From NCBI GenBank assembly GCA_020846635.1, contig JADLDO010000007.1, forward strand, positions 1 to 64,000: a DNA stretch of 64,000 nt. The letters are read 5' to 3'. The notes beneath the pieces were generated by a model, which was given only the letters and a program-made list of their open reading frames with translations, was not told where the DNA came from and did no database searches. This document shows positions 53,073-61,930 of this stretch, one piece after another (position 1 is the stretch's first letter; every line of letters starts with the position of its first letter). The DNA comes from Caldilineaceae bacterium. Its GTDB lineage: Bacteria; Chloroflexota; Anaerolineae; Caldilineales; Caldilineaceae. The translations under genes and the position numbers were made by a program.

Positions 53073-53666
53073 CTACCCTTCGCCCACAAACTGCGGATAG
53101 ATCGCCTTGTAGCCCAGGGCTTCGGCAAGTGAGCCAAGCGTCGCCGCCAATAAGTCTTGCACCCAGCTTGGCAGCTTGGCATCATAGCCACCATACTTGT
53201 TTAAGGTCTTGAGGGTGGCGGCTAGTTGCAATGGATCTTTCAGCTCTCCATGCGAATTGACTTTGCCTTCGCGAGCCAGTCCCGCAATCGTCGCAAAGAC
53301 ACCAAGCACATCTTGTACGGCTTGCGCGTTGGGCCGCTCAAACTGATCGAACTGCCGGTAGACGAGAGTTGTCTCCCCGGCGTTCCAGGGATGAATGTGA
53401 GGCTGGCGCGGCTGCATGATAATCGTATCGCCCGCGCTTGCCGTTTTCTCAACGCCGTCAAGCTTATATAATGCTGTGCCGGAGATGATCTCAAAGGTCT
53501 CCGTCCACGTAAGATGCATATGTTCGGGAATCTCCGGTGAGGCATGGGGAACGCTGTGATGCTCCAGCAGCCAGCCATTCCCGTTCGTCTCAGCATCGCT
53601 CTTAAGCACAATGGTACGCCCCTTCGTGATCGGGTTCTCGAAGGTAAAGCCGGCTTGGATCATCAT
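53073..53666 (-). CDS. cupin domain protein
   Basis: A 197-residue protein whose N-terminal 115 residues form a cupin (PEIPEHMHLTWTETFEIISGTALYKLDG, then GDTIIMQPRQPHIHPWNAG), with His and Glu metal ligands; the C-terminal 80 residues are helical (LAATLKTLNKYGGYDAKLPSWVQDLLAATLGSLAEALGY), unlike plain cupins. It ends the sugar-acid ABC operon, 65 bases after the Gfo/Idh gene. GAGGAG directly abuts the first of two ATG codons, so the true start may be the second ATG; the longest frame begins 43 codons earlier. Confidence 0.75.
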   Translation of the reverse strand: MMIQAGFTFENPITKGRTIVLKSDAETNGNGWLLEHHSVPHASPEIPEHMHLTWTETFEIISGTALYKLDGVEKTASAGDTIIMQPRQPHIHPWNAGETTLVYRQFDQFERPNAQAVQDVLGVFATIAGLAREGKVNSHGELKDPLQLAATLKTLNKYGGYDAKLPSWVQDLLAATLGSLAEALGYKAIYPQFVGEG

Positions 53667-53731
53667 CTCCTCTTTTCGGGGTAAAGATTTCCAGGGATAA
53701 ATCAGGACGAAAGATGTGTTGTCATCGTCTC

Positions 53732-54709
53732 CTATCGCGTCAACTGCTCCATCACCCAGCTTGCACGCGCGCCGGATTCGCCGGTGCTGGGGCATTGGCC
53801 GCGGCCTAGAAGCTGATCGACGACAGTCTGGATAAGAGGCTGTTGTACGTGGGCGGGCATGGTGAACTGTTTTTCTTCGGTCTGTCCCTGGCGCACGACC
53901 ACCACTGGCCTATCGAGGTCAAAACAGGCAAACTGGATGCGCCCCTTGTCGCCAATGAGTTCGATCTGGTCGCGCTGCTCATGCGCATCGACTGTGAAAG
54001 ACCAGACCCCTGTCCCTTGCACACCCGAAGCAAAGCGGAAGGTTCCGGTCACAATATCCTCAGCGGCATAGAGGCCCGCTTGGTTGCCCGTCATCCCCTC
54101 TGCCTCAGTGATGGGGCCTAACAGATAATCTAAGATGTCGAGCTCATGGCTGGCGAGATCAAAGAAGAAGCCGCCGCCGGAAAGCTCCGGCGTGATTCGC
54201 CACGGCAGGTTTTGCGCGTCATAGACCACTGGCTTGGCGGCTTGAAGGAGATTGACCGTGACTGCGCGCACTGCGCCGATTGCCCCGGCGTCGAGCAGTT
54301 CTTTGACGTAGACAAACTGCGGCAGGCGTCTGCGGTAGTAGGCGACGAAGAGCGGCACGCCCGCCTGGTTGCAGGCGTCGAGCATCTCACTGCACTCGGC
54401 ATAGGTGCGCGCCATTGGCTTTTCGACATAGACAGGTTTGCCCGCCGCAGCCACGCGCTTTGTGTATTCGGCATGGGTGTTGGGCAGGGTGGCAATATAG
54501 ACGGCATTGACCTCTGGATCGTGAATGATGGCGTCGGCATCATCGCTCCATTTGGCGACACCATGACGCGCGGCGTAATCTTTCGCCTTCTCGCCGTTGC
54601 GCCGCATGACCGCCACCAGCGACGATCCCTGCGCCTTTTGCAAGCCAGGGCCGCTCTTGACCTCCGTGACATCACCGCATCCGATGATTCCCCATCGTAC
54701 AACGTCCAT
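53732..54709 (-). CDS. Gfo/Idh/MocA family oxidoreductase
   Basis: A 325-residue NAD(P)-dependent sugar oxidoreductase: Rossmann motif WGIIGCGDVTEVK (7 onward), YIATLPNTHAEY, and the YVEKPMART segment with the conserved EKP. Such enzymes oxidise sugars, inositols or sugar acids at a hydroxyl. It lies 149 bases downstream of the MR/MLE gene in the ABC operon. Confidence 0.9.
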   Translation of the reverse strand: MDVVRWGIIGCGDVTEVKSGPGLQKAQGSSLVAVMRRNGEKAKDYAARHGVAKWSDDADAIIHDPEVNAVYIATLPNTHAEYTKRVAAAGKPVYVEKPMARTYAECSEMLDACNQAGVPLFVAYYRRRLPQFVYVKELLDAGAIGAVRAVTVNLLQAAKPVVYDAQNLPWRITPELSGGGFFFDLASHELDILDYLLGPITEAEGMTGNQAGLYAAEDIVTGTFRFASGVQGTGVWSFTVDAHEQRDQIELIGDKGRIQFACFDLDRPVVVVRQGQTEEKQFTMPAHVQQPLIQTVVDQLLGRGQCPSTGESGARASWVMEQLTR

Positions 54710-54796
54710 CTTACTTGATCCTTTTTGGGTGGGCCTTTGGATTGAACTGCATCCTCTGGGTGCAGCCGGTTTTTGTCAATTGAAATGATGAATGGG

Positions 54797-54844
54797 AAAA
54801 CCCCCCCGGAGGCTCAGAACGGGAGCCCTTTGGGCGCGGGAGGG
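54797..54844. repeat. decayed copy of the GGAGGCTCAGAA hairpin repeat
   Basis: CGGAGGCTCAGAA at 54807-54819 is identical to 39435-39447 and is again preceded by GAAAA-CC, but the right arm is degenerate. It lies between the MR/MLE and Gfo/Idh genes. Confidence 0.45.
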
Positions 54845-54858
54845 TGTAGGATGGTGAT

Positions 54859-56037
54859 TTATCGCTCAAGGGTGATGGCGTAGTGGCCTTCGATGTAGGG
54901 GAATTGCTCTTCCAGATTCGGAGCCAGGTCAACGCCAAGACCGGGCTGGTCGGGCAGATGCAGCCAGCCATCGACAATGGCGGGTGGCTCGGCGAGGATG
55001 CCCCATTGCAGCGGGCCTTGAATGAGGCATAGCTCCACGACATTGTGATGGCGGCTTGTGTCGCCCTTTGCGCGGTGCTGCACCGGCAGCGCGGCGATGG
55101 CCTGGGCATGGGCCATGCACATCAGGCCGTTGTGCCACGAATGGGGGACAAGGTCCACACCATAGCGATTTGCCACTTCGGCGATACGCAGCAGTTCGGT
55201 GATTCCGCAGATGCCCGCATCGGGTTGGACGATGTCGTAGGCTTTCTTTTCAAGATAGGGACGGAACTGCTCGACCGTATGAAAGGTTTCGCCGCCGCTG
55301 ATCGGCATCTCCACCGCGGCGCAGAGACGCGCATAGCCATCGATATTCTCGCGGGCGATGGGCTCCTCGAACCAGGCAAAGCCCAGACGATCCAGCTCTT
55401 TGGCAATCGTCAGAGCCTCCTCCTCGCTCCAGCGCAGGCCCCCATCCAGCATTAATTCCATCCGGCCATCGACAGCCTGGGCCAGTTCGCGCACAAAGCC
55501 GAGGAAATGGTCAAGGGTAATGCCGTCCCAACTCCAGTCGGTGCCGGGCCGAAATTTGAGCGCGCGATAGCCCTGGTCGATATACTCCAATGCCTCGTCG
55601 ATCAGTTGCTCCGGGCGGCTTCGCCAGTCAAAGCGGCAGCCGCTGGAGGCATAGAGACGCACTTGACCGGCGGCGTTGGGGTTGATCAACTTGGCGACGG
55701 ATTGGCCTTGAATCTTGCCGCGCAGGTCCCACAAGGCACAGTCAATGCCCGCGACCGCTGCATCGTGGGGGCGTGTGCGCCCATTGGGATGGGGCATGAT
55801 GGTGGGATCGGTGGGGTCTTTGCCGATCAGGTCGGGGGCGAGGAAATCCACCCATTCGCGGATCAACAGGGGCCAACCATAGGCGCTGGCTTCACCGATG
55901 CCTGTCACCCCTTCATCTGTGTGGATGACGACAATGGCGCAGTCGGCTTTGATGGTGCGGAAGCGAGATGTGAACCACTGGCGTTCCGGCTCATGCGGGC
56001 GCGACAGTGCGATCGTTTCGAGCTTTGTGATCTTCAT
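54859..56037 (-). CDS. mandelate racemase/enolase-type sugar-acid dehydratase
   Basis: A 392-residue enolase-superfamily enzyme with a complete metal site: D198 (LMLDGG), E224 (WFEEP) and E250 (SGGET), plus His299 (LVPHSW) as likely general acid/base; KFRPG supplies the facing residue. This arrangement is the mandelate-racemase subgroup, which dehydrates aldonates such as galactonate, gluconate, fuconate or rhamnonate. It begins ten bases after the permease stop, so the transported sugar or acid is probably its substrate. Confidence 0.88.
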   Translation of the reverse strand: MKITKLETIALSRPHEPERQWFTSRFRTIKADCAIVVIHTDEGVTGIGEASAYGWPLLIREWVDFLAPDLIGKDPTDPTIMPHPNGRTRPHDAAVAGIDCALWDLRGKIQGQSVAKLINPNAAGQVRLYASSGCRFDWRSRPEQLIDEALEYIDQGYRALKFRPGTDWSWDGITLDHFLGFVRELAQAVDGRMELMLDGGLRWSEEEALTIAKELDRLGFAWFEEPIARENIDGYARLCAAVEMPISGGETFHTVEQFRPYLEKKAYDIVQPDAGICGITELLRIAEVANRYGVDLVPHSWHNGLMCMAHAQAIAALPVQHRAKGDTSRHHNVVELCLIQGPLQWGILAEPPAIVDGWLHLPDQPGLGVDLAPNLEEQFPYIEGHYAITLER

Positions 56038-56047
56038 GGCGGGGTTT

Positions 56048-56956
56048 TTAGCCTTTCAAGCCACTCATGACAATACCACTGATAAAGTAACGTTGGGCGA
56101 CGAAGAAAATGATGATCGCCGGCAGCGTGAAAACCACCGACGAGGCCATCAGCAGATGATCGCGCGGTTCGCCTTGCTCCATCGGGACAACGCGGAACCA
56201 GGTGAGGCCGAGCGGGAGGGTGAAATTTGGGGCTGTGTTCAGATAGATAAGGGGTTCGATAAAGTTATTCCAACTCGCCAGGAAGCTAAAGATGGCGACG
56301 GTGCTGAGCGCCGGTTTGGAGAGCGGCAGGATGATGCGCCAAAAGACGGTAAACGAACTGGCTCCGTCAATGTAGGCGGCTTCATCGAAATCTTGCGGAA
56401 TGGTCATGAAGAACTGGCGCAGTAGGAAGATGTTAAAGGCGCTGCCCCCGAAAAAGGCAGGTACGATTAAGGGTGTCAACGTGTCGATCCAGCCAAGTGT
56501 CTTGAAGATCAGGAAGCGGGGGATGATCGTGACATAAATGGGCAGCATCATCGTACTCAGGAGCACAACAAAGAGAAAGCCACGCCCCGCGAACTGGAAG
56601 CGAGAGAAGCCATAGGCAACTGCCGCCGCAGCCAGCACTTCTGCCAGAATATTGAAGATCGCCACGTAGACACTGTTGACCGTCCACTGTGCGAAGGGTA
56701 CAACCTGCCAGATGGTGAGAAAGTTCTCCGGCTGCCAATTCCGGGGGAGGAACGAGGGCGGAAAGATATAAAGCTCCTGGCTTGGCTTGAAGGCACTGGA
56801 CAAGGTCCAGACAAACGGCAGCATAAAGACGGCTGCCAGCGCAATGGTGAGCAGATATAGCCCCACTGTTTGTATGATCTTCATCCAGAAAGGCCACCGG
56901 CTGTATGTGATCGTGCGCTCGGCCAGCATAGGACTTGTTTCATTCAGACTTCCCAT
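56048..56956 (-). CDS. carbohydrate ABC transporter permease (MalG-like)
   Basis: A 302-residue CUT1 permease with six helices and the coupling motif FDEAAYIDGASSFTVFWRIILPLSKPAL. It pairs with the MalF-like permease 29 bases upstream. No ATPase gene is in the operon; a shared MsmX-type ATPase elsewhere is expected. Confidence 0.92.
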   Translation of the reverse strand: MGSLNETSPMLAERTITYSRWPFWMKIIQTVGLYLLTIALAAVFMLPFVWTLSSAFKPSQELYIFPPSFLPRNWQPENFLTIWQVVPFAQWTVNSVYVAIFNILAEVLAAAAVAYGFSRFQFAGRGFLFVVLLSTMMLPIYVTIIPRFLIFKTLGWIDTLTPLIVPAFFGGSAFNIFLLRQFFMTIPQDFDEAAYIDGASSFTVFWRIILPLSKPALSTVAIFSFLASWNNFIEPLIYLNTAPNFTLPLGLTWFRVVPMEQGEPRDHLLMASSVVFTLPAIIIFFVAQRYFISGIVMSGLKG

Positions 56957-56985
56957 AAGTCACTCCTTCTATTCACCCTATTTGC

Positions 56986-57918
56986 CTAGCTGCCTGCATA
57001 ATAGACCCACTTGTCCGAGAGGCGCATCTGAATGATTGTAAAGACCAGGAGTATGACGAAGAGGATGAGGGAGAGCGTTGACGCATAGCCCATGTCGAAA
57101 TACTCGAAAGCATTGGTATAGATATGGAGCGCGAAGAACCAGGTGGCGCGGCCAGGGCCACCGCGCGTGGTGACATAGGCCGTGGTAAAGACCTGGAGCG
57201 CGCCGATGATGCCCAGTACCAAATTGAAGAAGATCGCCGGGGAGATCATGGGGATGGTGATATAGCGGAACTTGGCCCAGTCGCCTGCGCCATCGATCAC
57301 CGCGGCTTCATAGAGTTCTTGCGGCACACCCTGTAGACCTGCCAGGAAAATGATCATGCGCCCGCCACCGATGCTGGTCCACAAGGTGATGATGACGATC
57401 GAGGGCATGGCCCAGCGCGAAGAACCCAACCAGGGCGGGCCATCGATGCCCACCAACGAGAGCAGGTAGTTGAGCAGCCCTACTTCCGGGTGCAAGATCC
57501 AGATCCAGAGGATGGCAGCAGCGACCAGCGGCGTTAGGGAAGGAAGAAAGAAGAAGGTGCGAAACCACGTTTCGCCGCGCAGCCGTTGGTTGAGCAAGAT
57601 CGCCAGCAGCAGTGACCCCAGCAAGCCGAGGGGCACGCTCGCCAACATAAAGTAGAAGGTAATAGCGAGGGAACTCCAAAAGAGATTGTCTTGGGTGAAG
57701 GCGTAGCGATAGTTTTCCAGCCCAATCCAGCGGGCGTCGTTGATGACCCGATAATTGGTAAAGCTGAAGCCGAGTGAAGCGAGCATGGGGCCGAAGGTAA
57801 AGAACAGAAAGCCCAACAGCCAGGGGGATATCCAGAGATAGCCAAGTAGATTTTGACGCAAGGTTCGGCGGGACAATTTGCGCCGGCTGGCTGGTGGGGA
57901 CGCAATTGTCGTAGTCAT
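56986..57918 (-). CDS. carbohydrate ABC transporter permease (MalF-like)
   Basis: A 310-residue CUT1 permease with six helices and the coupling motif ELYEAAVIDGAGDWAKFRYITIPMISP. GGAGG is seven bases before the ATG at 57918; the longest frame starts 25 codons upstream, and a second ATG three codons before is less well spaced. Confidence 0.92.
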   Translation of the reverse strand: MTTTIASPPASRRKLSRRTLRQNLLGYLWISPWLLGFLFFTFGPMLASLGFSFTNYRVINDARWIGLENYRYAFTQDNLFWSSLAITFYFMLASVPLGLLGSLLLAILLNQRLRGETWFRTFFFLPSLTPLVAAAILWIWILHPEVGLLNYLLSLVGIDGPPWLGSSRWAMPSIVIITLWTSIGGGRMIIFLAGLQGVPQELYEAAVIDGAGDWAKFRYITIPMISPAIFFNLVLGIIGALQVFTTAYVTTRGGPGRATWFFALHIYTNAFEYFDMGYASTLSLILFVILLVFTIIQMRLSDKWVYYAGS

Positions 57919-57968
57919 GAGCATTCCTCCGCTGCAAGAATGAGCTGTTTGCGAGGTCTTTACAGAGA

Positions 57969-58011
57969 CCCGCAGGAACCGGGTTCTCGACATGAGCCTG
58001 GTTCCTGCGGG
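57969..58011 (-). terminator. hairpin between binding-protein and permease genes
   Basis: CCCGCAGGAACCGGG (57969-57983) and CCTGGTTCCTGCGGG (57997-58011) pair with one mismatch, 24 bases after the binding-protein stop. Its location matches that of the hairpin at 20575-20608 in the other ABC operon. Confidence 0.6.
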
Positions 58012-58035
58012 GCGAGCGAGTCCTTTGCGCGAGGA

Positions 58036-59385
58036 TTATTCGCGGGGTTTATCTAGGAATTCTTGGAAAGTCTGTGACGCCTGCTCGAAAAATGCGTCAT
58101 CCGGCTGTGCGTCGCCCACCCAAAGCGGGTCGAAGATGGCCCTGACGGTGGTCTGCATTTCCTGCTTGCGTAGGTTAGCAGGGTTAATGTGAGCAGCCGC
58201 TTCGGCAGTGGACTGGCCCAAGAGGACGAGGTGCGGGTTTTCGGTGATCCGTGGGTCTTCATAGACATCGGGTCGTGCCGCAAGCCCAATCTCCAGACCG
58301 ATTCCCACACCCGCTTCGAAATCGGTTAAATATTTGCAGAACTCATAGGCGAGATCCTTGTTTTCAGACTGGGCCGTGACAGCCTCGCCATCGACATTCA
58401 GATGCCCGCCGCGCACACCTGCCGGCCCCTTCGCCATGAGGATCATATCCCAGGCAAATGCATCCTCGACCACATTCTTGATGCTCAGGTTCCAGCCGCC
58501 GCTTTGGAAGCTGGCGAGCGTCTGTGCCAGGAACATCTGCTGGAGGCCGCCCCCGCCTGCGCTTTGCTGCGGCATCTGTTGTGGCGTCGGTGCTGCATTG
58601 GTGTCATAAAAGAGGCTATGCACCCAGCGAACCCCCTCTTTCACGCTGTCACTGTCAATCAGCGAGGTGGTTCCATCTTCGGAAAGCAGCTCGCCCCCAT
58701 AAGGCAGCGTGTGAATTCGGGTCGCGTCGTAGTCACCTGTTGCCGGCAGATAGCCAAAACGATCATCCGTTGTCAACGACACGGCTATATCCAAGAGGTC
58801 GTTCAGCGTCCAATCTTGGCCGGGGATTTCGATCCCTTCCGCTTCGAGAAGGTCGCGATTGAAGAAGAAGCAGTCATGCGTGGCATGAGCGAGTTCCGGC
58901 AGAGCCAGCACGCTTCCGTCGAGGCTGAGGGCCTCCACCGCGCGTGGGTAGTACTCGTCCAGGGTGAAGCCTGTGTTATCGGCTGAGATCAGATCATCCA
59001 GCGGGGCAAGTGCATTGTTCTGGGCCAGGAATTGGAAGGAGCCACTGCCGATTGCCAGCCAAGTTGCATCACCAATCAGGCCGGATGCGACCAGTGACAC
59101 AATCTTGGGGCCATACTCGGCGGAACCCGCCGGAAATTCCTCTACCACGATTTTTGTACCCGGATGTGCTTCTTCAAAAGCCGCGATCCGTTCGGCATAG
59201 ACCTGCCACCCGCCAAGACGGTGGTGCCAGCGCACTTCGGTTGCCGCTTGATCTGCTGTTTCGCCGCCGCTTGAGGCTGATTGCGGGCCAATCTGTGGCG
59301 CAGCGCAGGCTGCCAGCGTTAGGCCGAGGGTTGACAAGGCGGTCGTCTTTAAGAAAGCGCGACGGCTCAATCCGTTTCTGCTCAT
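58036..59385 (-). CDS. family 1 extracellular sugar-binding lipoprotein
   Basis: A 449-residue SBP_bac_1 protein. The N-terminus has the twin-arginine motif SRRAFLK, a hydrophobic stretch and lipobox LAAC with Cys27, so it is exported folded and lipid-anchored. The mature part shows IAAFEEAHPGTKIVVEEFPAGSAEY and the YEFCKYLTDFEAG segment of CUT1 binding proteins. GGGAGG precedes the ATG. It is first in the operon. Confidence 0.92.
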   Translation of the reverse strand: MSRNGLSRRAFLKTTALSTLGLTLAACAAPQIGPQSASSGGETADQAATEVRWHHRLGGWQVYAERIAAFEEAHPGTKIVVEEFPAGSAEYGPKIVSLVASGLIGDATWLAIGSGSFQFLAQNNALAPLDDLISADNTGFTLDEYYPRAVEALSLDGSVLALPELAHATHDCFFFNRDLLEAEGIEIPGQDWTLNDLLDIAVSLTTDDRFGYLPATGDYDATRIHTLPYGGELLSEDGTTSLIDSDSVKEGVRWVHSLFYDTNAAPTPQQMPQQSAGGGGLQQMFLAQTLASFQSGGWNLSIKNVVEDAFAWDMILMAKGPAGVRGGHLNVDGEAVTAQSENKDLAYEFCKYLTDFEAGVGIGLEIGLAARPDVYEDPRITENPHLVLLGQSTAEAAAHINPANLRKQEMQTTVRAIFDPLWVGDAQPDDAFFEQASQTFQEFLDKPRE

Positions 59386-59724
59386 TTCTGCCTCCCAAAG
59401 TGATCTGCATGTTGAAATCTTATGAAGAATCAGACATATCCCCGGCCTTCATTTCATAGGCAAGCCTCCTTTCTCCAACCCGTGTGATCGTTGGCGGCGA
59501 TTTTGGCAATGGTTAAACTTGGGAGTGTGGGCTGTTGTGCCAATGGCGATTGCTGCCGGCTGGGTATGGAAACGGGAATAGGGTCTACTCGTACACGGTC
59601 TATTGGTACACAGTAGACGCGATGCATGGGTTCGATGATTCGTTCAATCTAAGAGGTGTCTAAGGAGATAATATACACTTTTGCTGTAAAGCGCAAACGG
59701 TTTTTTGACCCTAGGGGGAGGAAT
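59386..59724. other. leader of the sugar-acid ABC operon with a two-codon open frame
   Basis: On the minus strand AAAGGAGG (59472-59465) is followed at seven bases by ATG AAA TGA (59457-59449), a two-codon frame with a perfect ribosome site about 64 bases before the binding-protein start. The promoter was not identified. No other gene is recognised. Confidence 0.35.
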
Positions 59725-61773
59725 CTAGGGTGTGATCTCCGTCGGCCAGGTGAAGCGGAAGGTGGCACCTTCACCGGGGTTGGATTGCACCTCAATCGTA
59801 CCGCCGCGGCTCTCGATCAGCTTCTTTGCCAACGCCAGCCCAATGCCGCTGCCTTCTACTTGGTCGCGCGGCTGCAAGGTCTGAAACATTTCAAAGATAC
59901 GCCGGTGAAAGCGGGGCTCGATGCCAGGGCCATTGTCACTCACCACAAACTCGACAAAGTTGTCGTGAAACTGGGCGCTGATCTCGACCTTGCCCTCGGC
60001 TGGGTTGTGGTGATGTTTAATGGCGTTGTCGATGAGACTGCGAAAGACAGATTCGAGCGGGATGCGCTCAACAGTCAAGGGCGGCAGGGCCGCGGGGATG
60101 CGCACCACAAAACCGCGCGGCGGCGTCAGGATCTCGACCACATTCTGAATCAGAGCGGTCGTCTCTACTGGCTCTGGCTTGTGGCGCTGGCGTCCTGCCC
60201 GCGAGTAGGCCAACAGATCGTTCAGCAGCATGTCCATGCGACTCACGCGCCCGTGCAGCTTGGCGAGATGCTCCTGAGAAGCGGGCGGCAGTAACTCCCC
60301 TGCGTCCTCACTGATCCAAGTGGCGAGTTGGCCGATGCCACGTAGGGGGGCTTTGAGGTCATGCGAGGCGACGTAGGCAAATTGATCAAGTTCGCGGTTG
60401 CTGCGTTCAAGCTCGGCTGTGCGCTCATCGACGCGCTGTTCCAGCGTAGCGTTCAGTTGCCGCAGCGCATCCTCCGCTTGTTTGCGTTGGATGGCATGGG
60501 CGACATCGCTTGCGATGGTCTGCGCCCACTGGACTTCCTCTTCGGCAAAGGGGTGGGGTTCGTTGTAATACAACATGAATTTGCCCAGCAGCTTCCCTTG
60601 ATCAACCAGGGGAATGTAGGCAACGGCCTGAATCCCTTCCGCAAGATTGGCTTGCTGGAGCGACCCCAAGTTTTCCGCCTGCGCGACATCGGGAATTAGG
60701 ACAGGCTGCGGATGCGCTTGATTGATGACCCAGAGCGAGTGCCCTTCTATCTGTTGGCGATAGCTTTCCGAAAGCCCATGCGCCGCCTGAAAATGCATGA
60801 CCCCCTCGGCGTCGGTGAGCAGGATGGCTGCGCGATCCACATGGAGCACGCGCTTGAGGGCGACCAGGGCTTGTTCATAGGTTCGTTCGAGCGGTGCTAC
60901 ACGGTTCATGTCCTGACGTAAAAGATAAAGCGTATGCAGGCGATCCTCGACCTGCTTGCGCTCCGTCACATCGCGCATTGTCCCTGTGAGACGACTTGGA
61001 CGATCTTGCTCATCTTTTTCGACAAGGCCATGCACTTCGAGCCAATGAATCGAGCCATCCGGCCATCGTATCCGGTATTCATAGTGAAAGGGCTCTGCCG
61101 TTGTGATGGCGTTGTTCACACTCTGTTCCACTCTGGCACGATCTTCAGGATGTACCACGGTAAGCCAATCCGCCAGCGTCAAGTTATTACTCTGGACTTG
61201 GGTAATGGCGTGATAGAGCGGAGAGAAGTAGGATTCGCCCGTACGCAGATCGTGGTCGAAGATGCCAATTTTACCCGCTTCGGTGGCGAGGCGCAGACGC
61301 TCCTCGGATATACGCAGGGCGTTTTCTGCCTGCTTGCGCCGTGTGACATCCTCAAAGACATTGATCGCACCGATCAGGCTGCCCGAATGGTCATAGAGCG
61401 GGTCGATATTGACCGAAGCAAGCACCATCGTGCCATCGGGCCGCAGAATATGAATTTCTTCGTTGCGCGTACCCCGTCCTGTGCGAACCGCGATGCCCAT
61501 GGGACATTCTTCGTGAGGTAAAAGCGAGCCGTCGGGCCGGTAGATGCGAAAGGAGCCACAGTAGCGATCTTCTGGATCGTGCAGCTTGGGGTGCCGCCCC
61601 CAAAGCTGCGCTGCACGCTGGTTATAGTAGGTGATCAATCCCTCGCTGTCACAAACGAAGACGGCGGTTGGCATGACTTCTACCAGCGTCCGTATCTGCT
61701 GTTCGTTGAGTTTGTCTGCTCGTTCTGCCTGTGTGTGCAGCGTCTCGCCTGCGTCTTGTAGCTTCTGCCCCAT
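59725..61773 (-). CDS. PAS-PAS-GAF sensor histidine kinase
   Basis: A 682-residue kinase with no membrane segment. Order: PAS (about 25-145; PTAVFVCDSEGLITYYN), PAS/PAC (about 150-275; YRIRWPDGSIHWLEVHG), GAF (about 290-430), coiled coil (430-460), HisKA with phospho-His in VASHDLKAP (His471) and HATPase with N-box SLIDNAIKHH, DNGPGIEP and GSGIGLALAKKL. The type resembles cyanobacteriochrome-like or phytochrome-type kinases, but no bilin Cys stands out in GAF. No response regulator is adjacent. AGAGGAG is six bases before the ATG at 61773; the longer frame starts 11 codons earlier. Confidence 0.92.
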   Translation of the reverse strand: MGQKLQDAGETLHTQAERADKLNEQQIRTLVEVMPTAVFVCDSEGLITYYNQRAAQLWGRHPKLHDPEDRYCGSFRIYRPDGSLLPHEECPMGIAVRTGRGTRNEEIHILRPDGTMVLASVNIDPLYDHSGSLIGAINVFEDVTRRKQAENALRISEERLRLATEAGKIGIFDHDLRTGESYFSPLYHAITQVQSNNLTLADWLTVVHPEDRARVEQSVNNAITTAEPFHYEYRIRWPDGSIHWLEVHGLVEKDEQDRPSRLTGTMRDVTERKQVEDRLHTLYLLRQDMNRVAPLERTYEQALVALKRVLHVDRAAILLTDAEGVMHFQAAHGLSESYRQQIEGHSLWVINQAHPQPVLIPDVAQAENLGSLQQANLAEGIQAVAYIPLVDQGKLLGKFMLYYNEPHPFAEEEVQWAQTIASDVAHAIQRKQAEDALRQLNATLEQRVDERTAELERSNRELDQFAYVASHDLKAPLRGIGQLATWISEDAGELLPPASQEHLAKLHGRVSRMDMLLNDLLAYSRAGRQRHKPEPVETTALIQNVVEILTPPRGFVVRIPAALPPLTVERIPLESVFRSLIDNAIKHHHNPAEGKVEISAQFHDNFVEFVVSDNGPGIEPRFHRRIFEMFQTLQPRDQVEGSGIGLALAKKLIESRGGTIEVQSNPGEGATFRFTWPTEITP

Positions 61774-61875
61774 CTTCCACTCCTCTGTAACTACCAACAC
61801 TTTCAATAGCCCGTATCATATCATATTGATTAATGGGTTCGACGTAGGCAAACCCGCATTGAAGCGGGGGCAACG

Positions 61876-61911
61876 AAAAAGCGCCGCAACCCGCAGGCTC
61901 CGGCGCTTTTC
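61876..61911 (-). terminator. intrinsic terminator of the subtilase gene
   Basis: On the minus strand AAAAGCGCCG and CGGCGCTTTTT form a 10-bp stem around a 14-base loop, ending in five T, 20 bases after the subtilase stop. Confidence 0.8.
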
Positions 61912-61930
61912 TCAACTTCTTACTGCAACG

